Part shown: positions 54,845 to 64,000 of the stretch, piece after piece
How positions within the stretch are numbered: the first letter of the stretch is position 1
How the letters are laid out: each line of letters starts with the position of its first letter
Source: Alkalispirillum mobile
Lineage (GTDB): Bacteria; Pseudomonadota; Gammaproteobacteria; Nitrococcales; Halorhodospiraceae
NCBI RefSeq assembly: GCF_003664325.1
Contig: NZ_RCDA01000001.1
Coordinates: 1-64,000, forward strand
Reading direction: 5' to 3'
Length of the DNA stretch: 64,000 bases
Translations under genes and position numbers: made by a program
The notes under the pieces: model-generated
The model's database searches: none
Seen by the model: only the letters and a program-made list of their open reading frames with translations
Told to the model about the DNA's origin: nothing

Positions 54845-55960
54845 TCAGTCCCGCGCCAGGCAGGCTTCCAGGTCGCTGGCCATGTTTTCCATGAGTTCGA
54901 ACCAGGCGTCCGGCCCGGGGGCCAGCTCGGCACCCAGGGGATCCAACACACCACCCTCGGCGTCGGTGTCTTCCACCAGGGTCTCCACCAGGCTTGGACG
55001 GAACTGCGGCTCGGCGAAGACGCAGCGGGCGTCGGTGTCGCGGATACGCTGACGTAGTTCAGAGAGCCGGCGGGCGCTGGGCTGCCGTTCGGGGTTGACG
55101 GTCACGGAACCAACCGGGCTCAGGCCATAGTGCGCCTCGAAGTACTGATAGGCGTCATGGAAGACCAGGTAGGCGTGATCCGCCAGCGGCGCCAGGCGTT
55201 CCGCCAGGCGATTGTCCAGTTCGTCGATCCGGCTCAGGGTGGCCTCGGCATTATCACGGTAGGTTGCCGCGTTGTCCGGGTCCATTGCCTTCAGTTTTTC
55301 GGAGAGGGCGGTCACGAACGCCCGGGCAACGTCCGGCGACAGCCAGAGGTGCATGTCATGTTCGCCGTGGTGGTGATCATGCCCGTGATCCCCATCGTGG
55401 TCATGCCCATGCCCATGCCCATGCTCATCGTCATGAGCGTGCCCGTGGTCGCCATTGTGGCCATGGCCATGATCATGGTCATCACTATGGCCGTGGTCGT
55501 GCTGATCATCGTGGTCGTGGCCATGATCGTGATGATCATCATGCCCGTGGTTGTGGTCGTCACCGCCATCGTGGTGGTGATGATGCGAGTCCCACTGGCC
55601 GCCGTCGCGGGTGTCCAGCAGGCGGATGCCCTCCAGGCCGGCGACCTCCAGCACCTCAGCGTCAGCAGCCAGGTTGCGCAGGGGTCGTTCGAGGAAGCTC
55701 TCCAGCTCCGGGCCTACCCAGATGACCAGCTCCGCCTTGCTGAGCATGTCGGCCTCGGAGGGGCGGAGGTTGTAGGTATGGGGGGAGGCGCCGCCGGGGA
55801 GCAGGCGCTTGGGCTCGGCCACGCCGTCCATCACAGAGGCGGCCAGGCTGTGTAGGGGCACAATGCTGGCGACAACCCGGGGGGGCTCCGCGTGCGCGGG
55901 CAGGCTCAGGCCCAGCCCGACCAGGGTGGCTGCAAGGGTGGTGATCAGTTTGCGCTTCAT
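54845..55960 (-). CDS. znuA: Zinc ABC transporter periplasmic binding protein with long His-rich loop
   Basis: A 371-residue exported protein. The signal peptide ends AHA at residue 24. The cluster A-I zinc-binding fold has H61 (SPHTYNLRPS), H204 (HDMHLWLSP) and later His/Asp ligands. A His/Asp/Gly-rich loop of about 75 residues (126-200), far longer than in E. coli ZnuA, is inserted between them. It delivers zinc to ZnuBC. It is divergent from zur with a Zur box between, so it is zinc-repressed. Confidence 0.95.
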   Translation of the reverse strand: MKRKLITTLAATLVGLGLSLPAHAEPPRVVASIVPLHSLAASVMDGVAEPKRLLPGGASPHTYNLRPSEADMLSKAELVIWVGPELESFLERPLRNLAADAEVLEVAGLEGIRLLDTRDGGQWDSHHHHHDGGDDHNHGHDDHHDHGHDHDDQHDHGHSDDHDHGHGHNGDHGHAHDDEHGHGHGHDHDGDHGHDHHHGEHDMHLWLSPDVARAFVTALSEKLKAMDPDNAATYRDNAEATLSRIDELDNRLAERLAPLADHAYLVFHDAYQYFEAHYGLSPVGSVTVNPERQPSARRLSELRQRIRDTDARCVFAEPQFRPSLVETLVEDTDAEGGVLDPLGAELAPGPDAWFELMENMASDLEACLARD

Positions 55961-56014
55961 GATGGTTTCCCGGTGTCAGGTGGCGGGGAGCTGTGGTTCT
56001 GCGATTCGTGGAAA

Positions 56015-56028
56015 AATGTTATAACATT
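56015..56028 (+). promoter_or_regulatory. Zur box between znuA and zur
   Basis: AATGTTATAACATT, a perfect 14-base palindrome, matching the core of the gammaproteobacterial Zur consensus (ATGTTATA...AACAT). It lies 35 bases before the zur start and 55 before znuA, so it can serve both. Confidence 0.85.
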
Positions 56029-56062
56029 GCGCATCCGAAGGGGCAATATAGGGCCATCAGGC

Positions 56063-56566
56063 ATGACTGAGCCGGTAGTCGTTACTGATTTCAAAGGCCA
56101 TGGCCACGATCACGACCGTTGCCAGCAGTCAGCGCTGCGGCGGGCGGAGGAGGTCTGCCAGGTCAGCGGGGCCCGGTTGACTCCCCTGCGGCGCCGGGTG
56201 CTGGAGCTGGTCTGGGCCAGCCACGAGCCGGTCAAGGCCTATGATCTGTTGGAGCAGCTGCGCCGGGAGCGCGACGGCGTGGCGCCGCCCACGGTGTACC
56301 GCGCCCTGGAGTTCCTGCTGGAGCAGGGGCTCATCCACCGGCTCGAATCCCTCACGGCTTACCTGGGCTGCGGCGCGCCGCAACGGCCCCACGCCTGCCA
56401 GTTCCTGATCTGTGAACGGTGCCAGTCGGTGGCTGAACTCTCCGATAACGAAATCAGCCAGTTGATTGACCGCAAGGCGCAGGAAATGGGCTTCCGGATG
56501 GCGCGGCAGACCATCGAACTCAGCGGGCTCTGCCCGAGGTGCTCGGGGTCGGCATGTTCGGTCTGA
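56063..56566 (+). CDS. zur: Zinc uptake regulator Zur (Fur family)
   Basis: A 167-residue Fur-family repressor. The N-terminal winged helix includes LTPLRRRVLELVWASHEPVKAYDLLEQL and APPTVYRALEFLLEQGLIHRL; the C-terminal half has CQFLICERC and LCPRCSGSAC, the structural zinc cysteines. A His-rich N-terminus (KGHGHDHDRC) is unusual. The start ATG at 56063 was chosen over a longer frame that includes the Zur box. The zur-znuC-znuB genes overlap or adjoin. Confidence 0.9.
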   Translation: MTEPVVVTDFKGHGHDHDRCQQSALRRAEEVCQVSGARLTPLRRRVLELVWASHEPVKAYDLLEQLRRERDGVAPPTVYRALEFLLEQGLIHRLESLTAYLGCGAPQRPHACQFLICERCQSVAELSDNEISQLIDRKAQEMGFRMARQTIELSGLCPRCSGSACSV

Positions 56567-57339
56567 CGGTCGGTCGGCGCGCAAGCGCGGGCCCTGCAGT
56601 GGATGACGACACGCTGGTGGCGGCGCAACGGTTGACGGTAACCCGGGGGCAGCAGCCGGTGCTGTGCAACGTGGACGTGGCGGTCAAGGCCGGTCAGGTG
56701 GTGACCCTGGTGGGCCCCAACGGCTCGGGCAAGTCGACGTTGGTCCAGGTGCTTACCGGCCTGATTCGCGATCACCAGGGCCAGGTCCGGCACCGTGACG
56801 GCTTGCGGGTGGGCTACGTGCCGCAGCACTTTCGCATCGATCGGAACCTGCCCATTACCGCACGTCGGTTTATGAAACTGGCCCCACGGGGGCGACATGG
56901 CAACTGGGACTCGGCCGTGGCCGATGCCGGGGTGGCCCACCTGCTGGAACGGCCGATGCAGGGGCTCTCCGGTGGTGAGCTGCGGCGGGTGCTGCTGGCC
57001 CGGGCACTGCTCTCCCGGCCCCACCTGCTGGCGCTGGATGAGCCAGCGGCCGGGCTCGACCAGCGCGGCCAGGGGGAGCTTTACCGGCTCATCCGGCACA
57101 TCCGCGAGCGCTACGGGTGCGGGGTGCTGGTGGTCTCTCACGACCTGAACCTGGTGATGGCGGCCACCGACCAGGTGCTCTGCCTCAGTGAGGGACACAT
57201 CCTCTGCCGCGGGGCGCCGGAGTCGGTGCGTGCGCACCCGGAGTACCTGGCGCTGTTCGGCTCGCACCTCGGGCCGGAGACGGCGGTATTCCCCCACGCC
57301 CACGACCATGAACCTGGGGAGCATTGCAGTCATGGATGA
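56554..57339 (+). CDS. znuC: Zinc ABC transporter ATP-binding protein
   Basis: A 261-residue ABC ATPase. Walker A GPNGSGKST, signature LSGGELRRVLLARAL, Walker B LLALDEPAAGLD. The C-terminus has a His-rich tail (HAHDHEPGEHCSH). It powers ZnuB. The ATG at 56554 overlaps the zur stop; the ribosome-binding site is weak, so an upstream GTG at 56539 is an alternative. It overlaps znuB by eight bases. Confidence 0.95.
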   Translation: MFGLTVGRRASAGPAVDDDTLVAAQRLTVTRGQQPVLCNVDVAVKAGQVVTLVGPNGSGKSTLVQVLTGLIRDHQGQVRHRDGLRVGYVPQHFRIDRNLPITARRFMKLAPRGRHGNWDSAVADAGVAHLLERPMQGLSGGELRRVLLARALLSRPHLLALDEPAAGLDQRGQGELYRLIRHIRERYGCGVLVVSHDLNLVMAATDQVLCLSEGHILCRGAPESVRAHPEYLALFGSHLGPETAVFPHAHDHEPGEHCSHG

Positions 57340-58153
57340 TTTCCTGATCCGAGCCATGCTGGCGGGCTTCGGGCTGGCTGTGGTGGCCGGGCCATTGGGC
57401 AGTTTCGTGGTCTGGCGGCGCATGGCCTACTTCGGCGATACCCTGGCGCACTCGGCACTACTGGGCGTGGCGCTGGGGTTTCTGGTCGGCTTGAATATCA
57501 ATTTCGGCATCGTGCTGGTCTGCGGGGCACTGGCGGTTCTGCTGGTGGTTTTGCGTAGCCGACAGCGTCTGGCGGATGACACCATCCTCGGCATCATGGC
57601 CCACAGCAGTCTGTCGCTGGGGCTGGTGGCCTTGGCCTTCATGGAGCACGTGCGGGTGGATCTGATGGCCTACCTGTTCGGGGATATCCTGTCGGTAGGG
57701 CAGATGGAGCTCTGGTGGATCTGGCTGGGGGGAGCGGCCGTGCTGGCGGTGCTGGTGCTGATCTGGCGGCCCTTGCTGACCATGACACTGCACGAGGAGC
57801 TGGCCCGTGCGGAGGGTGTGCCCATCCTGCCGCTGCAACTGCTGTTCATGGCGCTGATGGCGGGGGTGATCGCCATCGCCATGAACATTGTGGGCATCCT
57901 GCTTGTCACCTCGTTGCTGATCATCCCGGCCGCGACTGCAAGGCTGTTCGCCCGCACGCCGGAGCAGATGGCCGTGCTGGCCGCGTTGCTGGGCTGCGTG
58001 GCGGTGGCCGGCGGGTTGCGGGGCTCCTGGAACTGGGACCTGCCCACGGGGCCAGCGATCGTGGTGGCGGCAACGCTGCTGTTCAGCCTGGCCATGGTGG
58101 TGACGTCCAGCTGGCGCCTGGTGGTTCGCCGTGAGCAGGCGGCAGACGGATAG
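57332..58153 (+). CDS. znuB: Zinc ABC transporter permease
   Basis: A 273-residue membrane protein with about eight helices and the ABC-3 family phrases LGSFVVWRRMAYFGDTLAHSALLGVAL and LFGDIL. Length and motifs match ZnuB. The ATG at 57332 was chosen, with GGGGAG 10 bases upstream; 57308 is a longer option. It is the last gene of zur-znuC-znuB. Confidence 0.9.
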   Translation: MDDFLIRAMLAGFGLAVVAGPLGSFVVWRRMAYFGDTLAHSALLGVALGFLVGLNINFGIVLVCGALAVLLVVLRSRQRLADDTILGIMAHSSLSLGLVALAFMEHVRVDLMAYLFGDILSVGQMELWWIWLGGAAVLAVLVLIWRPLLTMTLHEELARAEGVPILPLQLLFMALMAGVIAIAMNIVGILLVTSLLIIPAATARLFARTPEQMAVLAALLGCVAVAGGLRGSWNWDLPTGPAIVVAATLLFSLAMVVTSSWRLVVRREQAADG

Positions 58154-58173
58154 CCTGCCCCGTCACCGGTGCT

Positions 58174-58995
58174 TCAGTCCGCCTTGCGGGCGTTTTTCAG
58201 CCGGTAGAACATGCCCATCTCGTTGGGGTCCAGCAACTCCAGCTCGCCCTCCAGGACGAGGGCATCGAAGGTGAAGGCCAGTCCACGGTCGGCCTTGATC
58301 TCCACCACGCTCTCAGGCCCGCCGGGGGCGCAGTAGAAGCAGCTGGGCGTGCTCTTGCTGAGCAGGAAGTGGCGTTGGCGGTCGCCTTGCTCCAGCGGCA
58401 TCATGAAACCCTGCACGCGGATGGTCCTGCCCTCCAGCGCCTGGATGTCGTCGGGGAACTCCGCCGCCAGCAGGTCGTCCTCCTCCCAGGTCTCCAGGGC
58501 GCCCAGGCGGCTCCAGCTGACCACGTCCTCCCGCTCGGGCACTTGCGCCTCGCCCACCTGGTGATCCTCGTGGCCGTTGGCTTCGTCGCCACCGACACGC
58601 AGGCGCAACTCGCCCTTGATATCGCCGGGCGCGGTGACCTCCAGGGTGTCCTGGCCGCCGCGCTGCGCCAGCAGGCGGGTGCGGGCGTAACCGTCGTCGT
58701 CGGTCCTGGGGGCCGGGTGCGTGATCAGATTGCCGGCCCGGGAGAGGACCGCCAACCGCTCGCCCGCGACGGGGCGACCGTCCGCGTCGGTGAGTCGGAA
58801 GGCGAGGTTGACCTGGTCGCCGGCATCCAGGCTGAGGGCCTCGACTTCACCCAGCTCCAGGTTCCCGTCCAGGTAGCTGCTGATCGCTCCCCGGTCCGAT
58901 TGTTCTGTCTCCGGCCCCTCGCCCAGGCAACCGGCCAGGGCGAGGGTGGCGATAAGCATCCCTGCACCGAGCCATTTCGGTGCAATAGACGGCAT
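58174..58995 (-). CDS. DUF3299 lipoprotein of a Zur-linked ABC system
   Basis: A 273-residue lipoprotein with lipobox LALAGC (Cys23). Residues 40-135 look like an Ig-like domain. Residues 160-270 match DUF3299: WSRLGALETWEED, IRVQGFMMPLEQGDRQRHFLLS and PSCFYCAPGGPESVVE. It lies downstream of an ABC permease and ATPase, as in Pseudomonas PA4064-PA4066, which respond to zinc starvation. Function is not established. It ends 20 bases from the znuB stop (convergent). Confidence 0.8.
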   Translation of the reverse strand: MPSIAPKWLGAGMLIATLALAGCLGEGPETEQSDRGAISSYLDGNLELGEVEALSLDAGDQVNLAFRLTDADGRPVAGERLAVLSRAGNLITHPAPRTDDDGYARTRLLAQRGGQDTLEVTAPGDIKGELRLRVGGDEANGHEDHQVGEAQVPEREDVVSWSRLGALETWEEDDLLAAEFPDDIQALEGRTIRVQGFMMPLEQGDRQRHFLLSKSTPSCFYCAPGGPESVVEIKADRGLAFTFDALVLEGELELLDPNEMGMFYRLKNARKAD

Positions 58996-59011
58996 GGTGC
59001 TCCCTCCGCAA

Positions 59012-60312
<1,301 letters not shown>

Positions 60313-60316
<4 letters not shown>

Positions 60317-60960
60317 GCCGCGACCCTCCCTTCCGCGAGGTCGAGCCGGTGGGGCAACCACCGGGCCAGGCGGGTGTCGTGGCTGGCCACCACCAGGGTA
60401 GCGCGGCAGGCTGCGGCTTGTTCGCACAGCAGCTCGGCCACCCGCCGGGCGTTCTCGTCATCCAGGCTTGCGGTGGGTTCGTCGGCCAGCAGGATGCTGG
60501 GGCGGTTGACCACGGCGCGGGCAATGGCGACGCGTTGCGCCTGACCCTGGCTAAGCTGATGTGCCCTGCGCCCGGCCAGGTCCGCAAGGCCCAGACGCTC
60601 CAGGACCTGCTCGATCCGGGCGTGGTCACGCGGGAGGCCGGCCAGGTAGCGCGCGAGTTCCAGGTTGGCGGCCACCGTTAGCGCCGGCAGCAGGTGGAGC
60701 CGCTGAAAGACCAGACCGATATGACGGCCCCGGAAACGGTCGCGGGCCGCTGACGGGAAGTCGGTGATGGTTTGCTCGTTCACCCGGACCGCTCCGCTGC
60801 TGGGGGAGAGCAGGCCGGCCAGGAGGTGGAGCAGGGTCGTCTTGCCGGTGCCCGACGGGCCGGATAGCCACCAGTGTTCTCCGGCTTCCGCCCGCCAGTC
60901 CGGGAAGTGGAGCGGTTGGCCATCACGGTAGCGGTAGGCCAGGTCTTTGATCTGCAGCAT
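60313..60960 (-). CDS. LolD/MacB-like ABC ATPase of a Zur-linked system
   Basis: A 215-residue ATPase. Walker A GPSGTGKTT, signature LSQGQAQRVAIARA, Walker B ILLADEPTASLD. The group (LolD/FtsE/MacB) pairs with FtsX-type permeases such as the next gene. The ATG at 60960 follows AGAGGGA. It is first in a three-gene operon with the permease and DUF3299 lipoprotein, behind a Zur-like box. Confidence 0.9.
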
Positions 60961-61003
60961 GGTCCCTCTTGCCTCGGCATCCGATAGGGTCAGGGTCGTT
61001 GAT

Positions 61004-61016
61004 GTTATGTGATAAC
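61004..61016 (-). promoter_or_regulatory. Zur-like box upstream of the DUF3299 operon
   Basis: GTTAT-GTG-ATAAC, a perfect inverted repeat with a three-base centre, in the surrounding GATGTTATGTGATAACGTTT. It fits the core of the Zur consensus GTTATA-N-TATAAC. It lies 44 bases before the ATPase start. The gap 60961-61088 otherwise holds only this. Confidence 0.7.
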
Positions 61017-61088
61017 GTTTCGGATGCAAAGCGTTCCGATTGCCGCACCAACTGGGCGGTAAGAGGGGCCATTCCGAGGTGCCACCGC

Positions 61089-61517
61089 CTAGCGGCTGTA
61101 GAGGGTGGCGGGGTCCACCTCCGGGGCGGAGATCACTTCCATGACCTCGCCTTCCAGGCGGTGGTAGAAGCAGCTGCGCCGCCCGGTGTGGCAGGCGGGG
61201 CCCGTCTGGTCCACCCGGGCGAGCAGGGTGTCGCCGTCACAGTCCAGGCGCATTTCCACCAGCTGCTGCACCTGGCCAGAGCTCTCCCCCTTGCGCCAAA
61301 GCTTGCCCCGCGACCGGGAGAAGTAACACACCCGGCCGGTTCGCAGGGTTTCCTCCAGCGCCTCACGGTTCATCCAGGCCATCATCAGCACTTCGCCGGT
61401 GTCATGCTGCTGGGCAATGGCCGGCAACAGCCCCTGTTCGTTCCAGGGAAGCGCGTCCAGAACGTCGGCGAGGGGGCGGCGGGTGCCGGGGGCGGCTTTT
61501 TCGAGGGCTTTGAACAT
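61089..61517 (-). CDS. hisI: Phosphoribosyl-AMP cyclohydrolase
   Basis: A 142-residue HisI. The conserved zinc and active-site phrases are all present: LMMAWMNREALEETLRTG, VCYFSRSRGKLWRKGESSG, RLDCDGDTLLARV and CHTGRRSCFYH. It hydrolyses phosphoribosyl-AMP in histidine synthesis. An N-terminal extension of about 20 residues is not in the core family. It lies beyond the Zur-like box (its own end faces it), so it is not obviously Zur-regulated. Follows the lipoprotein gene by overlap. Confidence 0.9.
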   Translation of the reverse strand: MFKALEKAAPGTRRPLADVLDALPWNEQGLLPAIAQQHDTGEVLMMAWMNREALEETLRTGRVCYFSRSRGKLWRKGESSGQVQQLVEMRLDCDGDTLLARVDQTGPACHTGRRSCFYHRLEGEVMEVISAPEVDPATLYSR

Positions 61518-61518
61518 A

Positions 61519-62145
61519 TCAGCGACTTTCCAGGGATTCGCGCAGGTGATCGGTGATCTGTGGCAGCAGTTCGGCCAGGGCCAGGTTGGCCGCGCGGGCG
61601 CCGGCCACGGGGTCGCGGGTGTCAGCGGGCACCTCGGCATGGAAGCGTTGCGTGGTCACCACCCGGCCGGCATCGCCGTCCAGCAGTTGCAGGCGCAACG
61701 TTAACAGCACGCGACCCGGGTCATCGTCATCCTCGAAGCGGTGCTCGAGCCGTTCCAGCTCGGTGTGCAGGCGCAGAGGGGTGCTTACGACACCGGAGCC
61801 GTGTACGACCTGTTCGAACGGGCCGTCGTGTTCCAGTGCGGTGACCAGGGCCGGGGTGAGCATGCGCGCCGGCGGCTCCACCCACTTGTGGTGAGCGAAG
61901 CGCTGCAGTTCCCAGTCATCCCGGCGGTAGCGCATGGCCGTGCTGGTGTAGCCGGGTTGGGCCTGGGTGGGCATGATCCTGACCGCGCCCGCGATGGGGT
62001 CCTCAGCCCGGGGGCGGTCGTCCGGGTTCCAGGACAGGCTGTAGGTGCGCGGAGTCTCTGCCGGTTCCGGTAGCATGAGGCCGCAGCCGGTCAGCAGTAG
62101 GGCAAGGGCCAGGGCGGTGATCGGGACCGTCAGTCGGTGGCTCAT
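61519..62145 (-). CDS. ABC-transport auxiliary lipoprotein (PqiC/DUF330-like)
   Basis: A 208-residue lipoprotein with lipobox LLLTGC and the ABC_trans_aux phrase RTYSLSW at the mature start. Members are outer-membrane lipoproteins working with MCE-domain systems. One base separates it from the MCE gene. It lies just before hisI. Confidence 0.85.
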   Translation of the reverse strand: MSHRLTVPITALALALLLTGCGLMLPEPAETPRTYSLSWNPDDRPRAEDPIAGAVRIMPTQAQPGYTSTAMRYRRDDWELQRFAHHKWVEPPARMLTPALVTALEHDGPFEQVVHGSGVVSTPLRLHTELERLEHRFEDDDDPGRVLLTLRLQLLDGDAGRVVTTQRFHAEVPADTRDPVAGARAANLALAELLPQITDHLRESLESR

Positions 62146-62146
62146 G

Positions 62147-63079
62147 TCAACGCGCTTCCTCTCCAGGGCCGGGGGGGATGGGCTGGCGACCGTAGATCAG
62201 CATCTGGGGCTCGTCGCTGAATTCCTCCAGAGTCCGATCCAGGTCCCGCGACAACCGCTGGATGTCGTAGAGCAGGGTGCCCAGTTCCGGGATCACGCTC
62301 TGGTTCAGGTCGATCAGCGTGGTTTCGCCCCGGGTGGCCAGCGTGCCCAGGGCCTCGCCGGTCTCGCCCAGGTCATCGGCCAGACCGGCCCAGCGGTCCA
62401 GGGTGGCATCGAGGCGGTCCATGCTGTCCGGCAGCCGCTCGGCTGTCTGGTTGCCCTGCTCCAGCAGCCGGTTGACGCGGGCCACGGTCTGGTCCAGTTC
62501 GCCGGTACTGTCCGCCAAGTTGCCACTCAGGATTTCGGCGTTGTGCAGCAGACGGGAGACGCGCTCGCGGTTTTCTTCCCGCAGCAGGTCGCGGACCTCG
62601 TCGGCGATCACGCTCATCACCCCCAGGGCCTCGTCAACGGTCTGCTCCACCCGGGCGCCGAACGAGGGCGTGGTGGTGATCTCGGGCAGGGTGTCACCGG
62701 CCCGGGGGTCTGGTGTGACCGGCTCGGTGGTGCTGCCGCTCAGTTCGATAAAGGAGATGCCGGTGAGCCCCTGGGAGCGGATGGTGGCAACCGTTTCACG
62801 GCCAACTGGGACGCCCTCTTCCACGGAGATCACCACGCGCACCTCGTCCGGGTGTTCCGGGTTGAGCGAGATGCCCTGCACCCGACCGACGTCGACACCG
62901 TGGTAGCGCACGGGGGCGCTGACGTTCAGCCCGGCCACGGACTCGTCCATGTAGAGGGCGAAGTCCCGGTGTGGCGTGGTGCGGATGTCGCCCCCCAGGT
63001 AGAGGCCGGCGCCGATGACGGCAAAGGTGAGCACAATCACGAACAGGCCCACCAGGGTGTAGCTCACACGGGTTTCCAT
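62147..63079 (-). CDS. MCE (MlaD)-domain lipid transport protein
   Basis: A 310-residue protein with one N-terminal span (about 8-28) and an MCE domain at about 35-120 (NVSAPVRYHGVDVGRVQGISL, TGISFIELSG). The rest is a long helical tail, longer than MlaD. Forms a substrate-binding ring with the MlaE/MlaF pair. The ATG at 63079 gives the usual short N-tail. One base after the ATPase. Confidence 0.85.
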   Translation of the reverse strand: METRVSYTLVGLFVIVLTFAVIGAGLYLGGDIRTTPHRDFALYMDESVAGLNVSAPVRYHGVDVGRVQGISLNPEHPDEVRVVISVEEGVPVGRETVATIRSQGLTGISFIELSGSTTEPVTPDPRAGDTLPEITTTPSFGARVEQTVDEALGVMSVIADEVRDLLREENRERVSRLLHNAEILSGNLADSTGELDQTVARVNRLLEQGNQTAERLPDSMDRLDATLDRWAGLADDLGETGEALGTLATRGETTLIDLNQSVIPELGTLLYDIQRLSRDLDRTLEEFSDEPQMLIYGRQPIPPGPGEEAR

Positions 63080-63080
63080 C

Positions 63081-63854
63081 TCAGCGGTCTCTCCAGGCGG
63101 CGGTACGGGAACCACCGAAGTAGGACTCGATCAGCGGGTGTTCATTGTGGGTCAGCCGATCGATCGGCTCCACTGCCAGCACCCGGCGGTCGCCCAGAAA
63201 GGCCACGCGGTGCGTGGTGGCCCACAGGGCGTCCATGTCATGGGTCACCATGATAACCGTAAGGCCCAGCAGCTTGTGCAATTCCGCGATCAGTTCATCA
63301 AAGGCGCCGGCGCTCACCGGGTCCAGGCCGGCGGTAGGCTCGTCCAGGAACAGCAGCTCCGGGTCCAGGGCCAGCGCCCGGGCCAGTGCCGCCCGCTTGA
63401 CCATACCGCCGCTGAGTTCGCTGGGGTAGCGGTTGGCCGCGTCCAGCGGGAAGCCGGCCAGCTGGATCTTGAGCATGGCCAGGTCTTCGATGGTGGCGGC
63501 GTCGAAGGGTGTGTACTCCCACAGCGGCAGGCTGACGTTCTCCTTGACGGTCAGGCCGGTGAACAGGGCGCCCTGCTGGAAGAGCACGCCCATGCGCTGG
63601 CGCAGCCGCTTCTCCTCGGCACGCCCCAGCGATTGCGTGGGCGTACCCAGCAGGCTGATCTCGCCAGCATGGGGGCGGTGCAGCAACAGCATGCTCCGCA
63701 GCAGCACGGTCTTGCCTGAGCCACTGCCGCCGACCAGGCCCATGATCTCGCCCCGTCGTACCTCCAGGTTCAGGTCCTCGTGGACGGTGTTGCTGCCGAA
63801 GCGGTTGACCAGCCCGGTGACGGCAACGGCATTGTCGCTGTCGCTACCGCTCAT
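63081..63854 (-). CDS. MlaF-like ABC ATPase of an MCE lipid transport system
   Basis: A 257-residue ATPase. Walker A GGSGSGKTV, signature ELSGGMVKRAALARAL, Walker B LLFLDEPTAGLD, then HDMDALW. This set is typical of MlaF. The start overlaps the permease stop (ATGA). Confidence 0.9.
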   Translation of the reverse strand: MSGSDSDNAVAVTGLVNRFGSNTVHEDLNLEVRRGEIMGLVGGSGSGKTVLLRSMLLLHRPHAGEISLLGTPTQSLGRAEEKRLRQRMGVLFQQGALFTGLTVKENVSLPLWEYTPFDAATIEDLAMLKIQLAGFPLDAANRYPSELSGGMVKRAALARALALDPELLFLDEPTAGLDPVSAGAFDELIAELHKLLGLTVIMVTHDMDALWATTHRVAFLGDRRVLAVEPIDRLTHNEHPLIESYFGGSRTAAWRDR

Positions 63855-64000
63855 AGGCCCACCAGGTTGAAGAGAATGGAGAAGACCGCATCGGCGACGA
63901 TCACCAGGAAGATGGCCTGCACCACGGTGACCGTGGTGGCGCGGCCGACGCTTTCGGCACTGCCCTGGACCCGCATGCCCTGGAAGCAGGCGATACCGAC
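63851..64000 (-). CDS. MlaE-like permease, C-terminal 49 residues
   Basis: The minus-strand frame is open to the window edge and ends in TGA at 63853-63851. The visible residues (VGIACFQGMRVQGSAESVGR, then a hydrophobic span ending FNLVGL) are typical of the MlaE permease C-terminus. The rest lies beyond the window. Confidence 0.85.
   Translation of the reverse strand, partial: VGIACFQGMRVQGSAESVGRATTVTVVQAIFLVIVADAVFSILFNLVGL

Noticed and set aside
55312-55855. Val/Ile/Met-rich plus-strand frame that looks like membrane helices
   Set aside because: It is the reverse complement of the His-rich codons in znuA; not a real membrane protein.
61089-61517. hisI as a Zur-controlled zinc-sparing paralogue
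   Set aside because: The Zur-like box is downstream of hisI, and hisI is joined to the lipid-transport operon instead.

Overview
The window is high-GC, densely coded gammaproteobacterial chromosome. Ectoine synthesis genes, a RubisCO-like protein, c-type cytochromes, a zinc-starvation regulon and mostly short intergenic gaps fit a halophilic or haloalkaliphilic Ectothiorhodospiraceae-type organism such as Alkalilimnicola or Halorhodospira. That placement is inference from gene content and composition. I see no rRNA, tRNA, insertion sequence, prophage or CRISPR array.

Layout. 1-9.1 kb: a Yip1-like membrane protein; a Spy/CpxP-like periplasmic protein divergent from a CpxRA-like two-component pair, with a CpxR-like box between them; two bacterial PH-domain proteins; two tandem soluble chemotaxis receptors. 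9.3-17.7 kb: PBP1b, a TPR lipoprotein, a DinG/YoaA helicase, a BNR-repeat protein, and a JAMM peptidase overlapping a ubiquitin-like/rhodanese/E1 fusion. 17.7-20.9 kb: a conserved small protein, a diheme cytochrome with a cytochrome c', a Gln-rich exported protein and a DUF2721 protein. 20.9-26.1 kb: one tight six-gene minus-strand operon (small membrane protein, GAF plus degenerate GGDEF, EamA transporter, RubisCO-like protein, cupin, CNNM/CorB-like protein). 26.2-33.3 kb: RraA, Hsp15, an SOS-boxed DnaE2, a Bcr/CflA exporter and a PtsI-like PEP enzyme. 33.3-39.4 kb: a signalling operon of NIT-HAMP-PAS histidine kinase, REC-HD-GYP and LOV-GGDEF-EAL-REC proteins. 39.4-50.3 kb: a dihydrolipoamide dehydrogenase-like flavoprotein, a lone cyclic-nucleotide-binding protein, a KamA-type radical SAM enzyme behind a perfect CRP site, an RND efflux pair and a secreted nuclease. 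50.3-54.8 kb: an LpxR-like protein, ectC converging on ectAB, and tsaB. 54.8-61.1 kb: znuA and zur-znuC-znuB around a Zur box, and a MacB-like ABC system with a DUF3299 lipoprotein behind a second Zur-like box. 61.1-64.0 kb: hisI and a Mla-type lipid transport operon that runs off the window.

How the genes work together. The RubisCO-like protein and cupin match the Rhodospirillum rubrum pair that turns methylthioadenosine-derived sugar phosphate into 1-deoxyxylulose 5-phosphate, so that operon probably links sulfur salvage to isoprenoid synthesis. The JAMM/UBL-E1 pair looks like a self-contained sulfur-carrier or ubiquitin-like module. The LOV/EAL/HD-GYP operon should lower cyclic-di-GMP in response to blue light and a phosphorelay. 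The two zinc loci appear to share Zur control.
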